Part shown: positions 61,258-64,000 of the stretch, piece by piece | Layout: the number at the start of each line of letters is the position of its first letter | How positions within the stretch are numbered: position 1 is the stretch's first letter | Origin: Bacteroidia bacterium | GTDB taxonomy: Bacteria > Bacteroidota > Bacteroidia > Chitinophagales > UBA2359 | DNA: 64,000 bases | Assembly: GCA_030427245.1 (NCBI GenBank) | Contig: JAUHXA010000006.1 | Coordinates: 62,001-126,000 of the forward strand | Direction: 5' to 3' | Notes under the pieces: generated by a model | Told to the model about the DNA's origin: nothing | Database searches by the model: none | What the model saw: only the letters and a program-made list of their open reading frames with translations | Made by a program: the position numbers and the translations under genes

Positions 61258-62619
61258 CTAATTTTTATCCCTTATCTTCAATCGAACCCACATTTCGCTT
61301 TTGGGGCGCAAGGTAACTAAGGGCAAAATATCTATTTTTTGATTGTCCACCCATTCAATTTGGAAATTTCGAATCAATTCTGCTAAAACCAATTGCATTT
61401 CCATATAGGCAAATTGCTGTCCAATGCAGAGACGAGGACCTCCGCCAAAAGGAAAATAACTAAAGGTCGGGCGTTCTTTTATGGCTTGTTTGGTGAAACG
61501 ATTGGGATCAAAATGTTCAGGGTTTTCCCAGTATTTAGGATTGCGGTGTGCGCCATAAATGAACAAGTTGACAATCGTGCCTTTTGGCAAATCAAATTCT
61601 CCTAACTTGTCGTCTTCCAAAGGTACTCTGTCCATGATCCAAGCAGGAGGATACAAACGCATGACTTCTTGAAGCACTTGTTTGGAGTATGAAAGATGTG
61701 GAATATCTGCAAAAGTTGTCAAGCGATGGCTCAAAACTTCTTGAACTTCCTTCAATACTTGGGCTTCAATGTCGGGGTGTTGCCCTAAAAGATACCAAGT
61801 CCAAGCTAAGGCGTTGGCAGAAGTTTCGTGTCCTGCTACAAACAAAATCAGACTTTCGTCTCTTAGTTGCTGTTCGCTCATGCCTTCTCCTGTGTCTTCA
61901 TAGCGAACACTGAGCAACATATCCAAGAGGTCGTCTTGTTGCTCTTCGCTGTTCCTTCGATTGTTGATGATGCCTCGAAGTAGCTTGTCCAGCTTACCTG
62001 AAAATTTTGCTTGTCGCCTATTTTCGCCACTTATAAAATACCAGGGACGAAGATAAGGCTGTCGTACTTTGGAAACAATGAATTTCTGTTGTTCGGTAAT
62101 CACCTCATCTATCACCTCCAATTCTTCTTTCGTAATGCCCGTTCCGAACAAGGATTTGGCGACTATTCGGAGGGTGATTTTCATCATTTCTTTGGACAAA
62201 TCTATCACTTCTCCTCTTTTAGCGTAGGCTTTCCATTCTTCGATAAATTCTTGTGTCTCTTGCTGCATAATATCCACCAAGGCCTGCAATTTTTGGCGAT
62301 GAAAACCTGGCTGAATCAATCGCCTTTGTCTAAGCCAATAACTACCATCAGTGGTCAATAAGCCATGCCCAATCTGGTCGGCAAGGGTTTTAATGATTTT
62401 TGACTTGTGGTAATTTTTGTGGTTTTTTTGGAGAATATGCTGAATATGAGCTGGATTTTGCGTCAGAAGTACTTTATTTGGTCCCAAATAAGTCGTATAA
62501 GTGTCTCCAAAGATTTTCATGCTTTTGGTAATGCTGGGAATAGGGTTGGCTGCAAAATCTTTGATTTTCCAGAGTGCTTGGAAAAAAGAAATTTTAGGAG
62601 GGCTAGGAGATTGGCTCAT
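61258..62619 (-). CDS. Cytochrome P450
   Basis: Heme monooxygenase. The heme-ligand Cys398 is in FPFGGGPRLCIG, the I-helix proton-relay motif is AGHETSA (about 263-269), and the ExxR motif is EVMR with Glu318 and Arg321; DPNRF at about 371 belongs to the meander. No signal or membrane anchor is present, so this is a soluble bacterial P450 of 453 aa. The style is closest to CYP4/CYP110-like fatty-acid or alkane hydroxylases (inference from the motif pattern). No ferredoxin or reductase gene is adjacent. Confidence 0.95.
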   Translation of the reverse strand: MSQSPSPPKISFFQALWKIKDFAANPIPSITKSMKIFGDTYTTYLGPNKVLLTQNPAHIQHILQKNHKNYHKSKIIKTLADQIGHGLLTTDGSYWLRQRRLIQPGFHRQKLQALVDIMQQETQEFIEEWKAYAKRGEVIDLSKEMMKITLRIVAKSLFGTGITKEELEVIDEVITEQQKFIVSKVRQPYLRPWYFISGENRRQAKFSGKLDKLLRGIINNRRNSEEQQDDLLDMLLSVRYEDTGEGMSEQQLRDESLILFVAGHETSANALAWTWYLLGQHPDIEAQVLKEVQEVLSHRLTTFADIPHLSYSKQVLQEVMRLYPPAWIMDRVPLEDDKLGEFDLPKGTIVNLFIYGAHRNPKYWENPEHFDPNRFTKQAIKERPTFSYFPFGGGPRLCIGQQFAYMEMQLVLAELIRNFQIEWVDNQKIDILPLVTLRPKSEMWVRLKIRDKN

Positions 62620-62647
62620 ATCATTGAAATGGTTAACGGTTTGACTG

Positions 62648-62655
62648 CAAAAATA
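62648..62655 (-). promoter_or_regulatory. Candidate -7 box for the P450 gene
   Basis: TATTTTTG followed by CAGTC on the minus strand, 29 bases from the start codon. No clear -33 element. Confidence 0.35.
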
Positions 62656-62822
62656 ATAAACGAATTTTCAAGAAGGAAAAATTGATTTTTGAACCTTTTT
62701 TTGAAAAAATATAGTTTTTGACATATACTTAGCATAATTATTGCTCATTAGTGTCCTAGTTGAGACAGCGTAATGTCATAAAAACTTAGTTATTTTGCCC
62801 AAAGTTAAAAATCTACTTTAGA

Positions 62823-63563
62823 ATGAAAGACAATTGTTTAAAAACTGCGATACTTTTATTCACCCAAACTCCTCATAGTATATTGAGTCCTAAAAATTTG
62901 GCGTTGAATATGGAGTATAATGACTCTAATATTCTGGAAAAAATAGTGGGTCAGCATCTGATGCAAACCGCCAAATCTACAGGATTGCCTGTTTATAAAA
63001 TAGATACAGCCAACCTGATTGGAGCAAATTTTGGATACAAACTCGTCTATGCTTTTGACAAACTCTTTGGTATGGATTATGAGCAGGTCATTGTGATTGG
63101 CAATGACTATTTGAACATCTCCACAGAGACACTTATTGCTGCCCAACGTATATTAGGATCGAAGGATCTCGTAATCGGACCAACCTTCGATGGAGGAAGC
63201 TATTTATTCGGCTGTTCGAGATGCGCTTTTCCTCGTGCTGAGATTATGGAGCTTCGTTGGGGGACGAATCATTTATTTGAAGATGTGATGATGAGTGCTG
63301 CAATAGACAATTTGAGTATTGGTTTTTTGCCTACCGAAATAGTGATGGATACTCCTAGTGATTTTCAACTCTGCCTTCAAAAATACCCTCCTTTTGAAAG
63401 CTTGGCTACTCAAATTGAAGACATGGTAGATGCTTTTGAAACTTCTACTTTGAGTCAAGAACTTCCCGAATATGTTGACCAACGTATTTTTTATACTCCC
63501 GCTTATACTTTGTCTTTACCTATTTCTGATGGAAAAGAGGTTTTTCAGTTTTGTTTGAATTGA
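62823..63563 (+). CDS. DUF2064 glycosyltransferase-A-like protein
   Basis: Resembles the DUF2064/TIGR04282 family of GT-A-fold nucleotidyl- or glycosyl-transferase-like proteins: AILLFTQTP at the first strand, QVIVIGNDYLNISTETLIAAQRIL (the Asp-containing motif), DLVIGPTFDGGSYLFGCSR and MELRWGTNHLFEDVM with LPTEIVMDTPSDF. At 246 aa it is near full length. The usual first-strand KxPxxGxxKTRL motif is not present; the corresponding residues are unlike the family, so substrate binding may differ. It is divergent from the P450 gene. Confidence 0.8.
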   Translation: MKDNCLKTAILLFTQTPHSILSPKNLALNMEYNDSNILEKIVGQHLMQTAKSTGLPVYKIDTANLIGANFGYKLVYAFDKLFGMDYEQVIVIGNDYLNISTETLIAAQRILGSKDLVIGPTFDGGSYLFGCSRCAFPRAEIMELRWGTNHLFEDVMMSAAIDNLSIGFLPTEIVMDTPSDFQLCLQKYPPFESLATQIEDMVDAFETSTLSQELPEYVDQRIFYTPAYTLSLPISDGKEVFQFCLN

Positions 63564-63693
63564 TTGGAATAAGGATGTTGTCGTAGGGAAAGTATTTTTG
63601 TTGTTGGGAAAGTTGTGGTGTTATATTTCGTTATTAAGGGAACTGAACTTAACTGATAGTCAGTTAAAGGTTTGAAATGTCATGCCTCATACA

Positions 63694-63725
63694 TTTAATA
63701 AAATGTTAAATATTTTATATTTTTG
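63694..63725 (+). promoter_or_regulatory. Candidate promoter of the sigma-factor-like gene
   Basis: TTTA (63694-63697), a 20-base spacer and TATTTTTG (63718-63725), one base from the TTTG/TAnnTTTG consensus. It lies 29 bases before the ATG at 63755. Confidence 0.45.
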
Positions 63726-63754
63726 GTGAACTAGTTTCACCTATTAAATATAAT

Positions 63755-64000
63755 ATGGTTTCAATAATAATCTTGTTCAGTTGGCCTTGGCGTAACAAAG
63801 AGGAGAATTATTCTGATGATGAAATTGTGGAAGGATTGAAGAATGATAATCCTGCAATTTTTGAATTTTTGGATAGGAAATTTAGGCATAAGGTGATTAC
63901 CTTTGTAGGCAATAAAGGTTCAATTAATTCAAAAATGGACGGGGATGATTTATATAACATTTGTTTGTACGAGGTTATCATACAAATAAAAAGAGGTAGC
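63755..64000 (+). CDS. ECF-type sigma-70 family protein, 3' partial
   Basis: The gene runs off the right edge; 82 codons are visible. After a hydrophobic-aromatic start (MVSIIILFSWPWRNKEE), the segment YSDDEIVEGLKNDNPAIFEFLDRKFRHKV fits region 2.1 of ECF sigma factors, followed by MDGDDLYNICLYEVIIQI, like the region 2.2 segment that contacts core polymerase. The visible part is too short to name the group. A promoter candidate is just upstream. No anti-sigma factor is visible within the window. Confidence 0.65.
   Translation, partial: MVSIIILFSWPWRNKEENYSDDEIVEGLKNDNPAIFEFLDRKFRHKVITFVGNKGSINSKMDGDDLYNICLYEVIIQIKRGS

Overview
The window is about 64 kb of chromosome from a member of the Bacteroidota, probably an environmental Saprospiria/Cytophagia-like bacterium (lineage inferred, not shown). 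The signs are a SusC/SusD outer-membrane pair, many secreted lipoproteins with a Cys at the end of a short signal peptide, almost no Shine-Dalgarno sequences, -7 boxes of the TAnnTTTG type, DUF4105, DUF58/DUF4129 and PaaZ of the Bacteroidota sort, and an AT-rich base composition. No rRNA, tRNA, CRISPR array, insertion sequence or phage gene was found. Both ends are cut inside genes: a thioredoxin-like protein on the left and a sigma-factor-like protein on the right.

Left part (1-19.4 kb): a thioredoxin-fold protein, a malonyl-CoA-synthetase-like ligase preceded by an unusual leader hairpin, a secreted beta-sandwich protein, an isolated paaD, a metal/cobalamin-binding protein and an L,D-transpeptidase. 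An accessory patch at 8.4-10.3 kb carries a DinB/GIY-YIG fusion and a HEPN-MNT toxin-antitoxin pair. The pair sits between an intact FMN-dependent 2-hydroxyacid oxidase gene and a 60-bp relic of the 3' end of the same gene. Then come a DUF1254 lipoprotein, a MEST-like hydrolase, the rpsO-pnp pair, a sirtuin and aspartate kinase.

Middle part (19.6-49.9 kb): a secreted hypothetical, a large TPR-CHAT putative protease, a glycosyltransferase, an alpha-carbonic anhydrase, the SusC/SusD pair, an epimerase-trmH pair, an ATP-grasp gene lacking an ordinary start codon, a TPR lipoprotein, an nrnA-FKBP-FKBP operon, ndk, a histidine kinase, a membrane-anchored GIY-YIG protein, an orphan MNT nucleotidyltransferase, DUF58/ParA/DUF4129 genes, purine nucleoside phosphorylase, a DUF1186-mnmE-DUF2652 operon and a low-molecular-weight phosphatase.

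Right part (50-64 kb): the most interesting block is a co-directional run of esterase, ATP-grasp with a helix-hairpin-helix tail, class I glutamine amidotransferase-like protein and a second ATP-grasp-like protein (50.1-54.5 kb). It looks like a dedicated amide- or peptide-bond-forming pathway with no obvious known product. It is followed by phenylacetate catabolism genes paaH-paaJ-paaZ, with PaaZ carrying an extra DUF1569 domain, then a DUF4105 membrane protein, a cytochrome P450, a DUF2064 protein and the start of the sigma-factor gene.

Several dispersed short intergenic repeats recur through the window. One repeat type also appears inside the reading frame of the CHAT protein.
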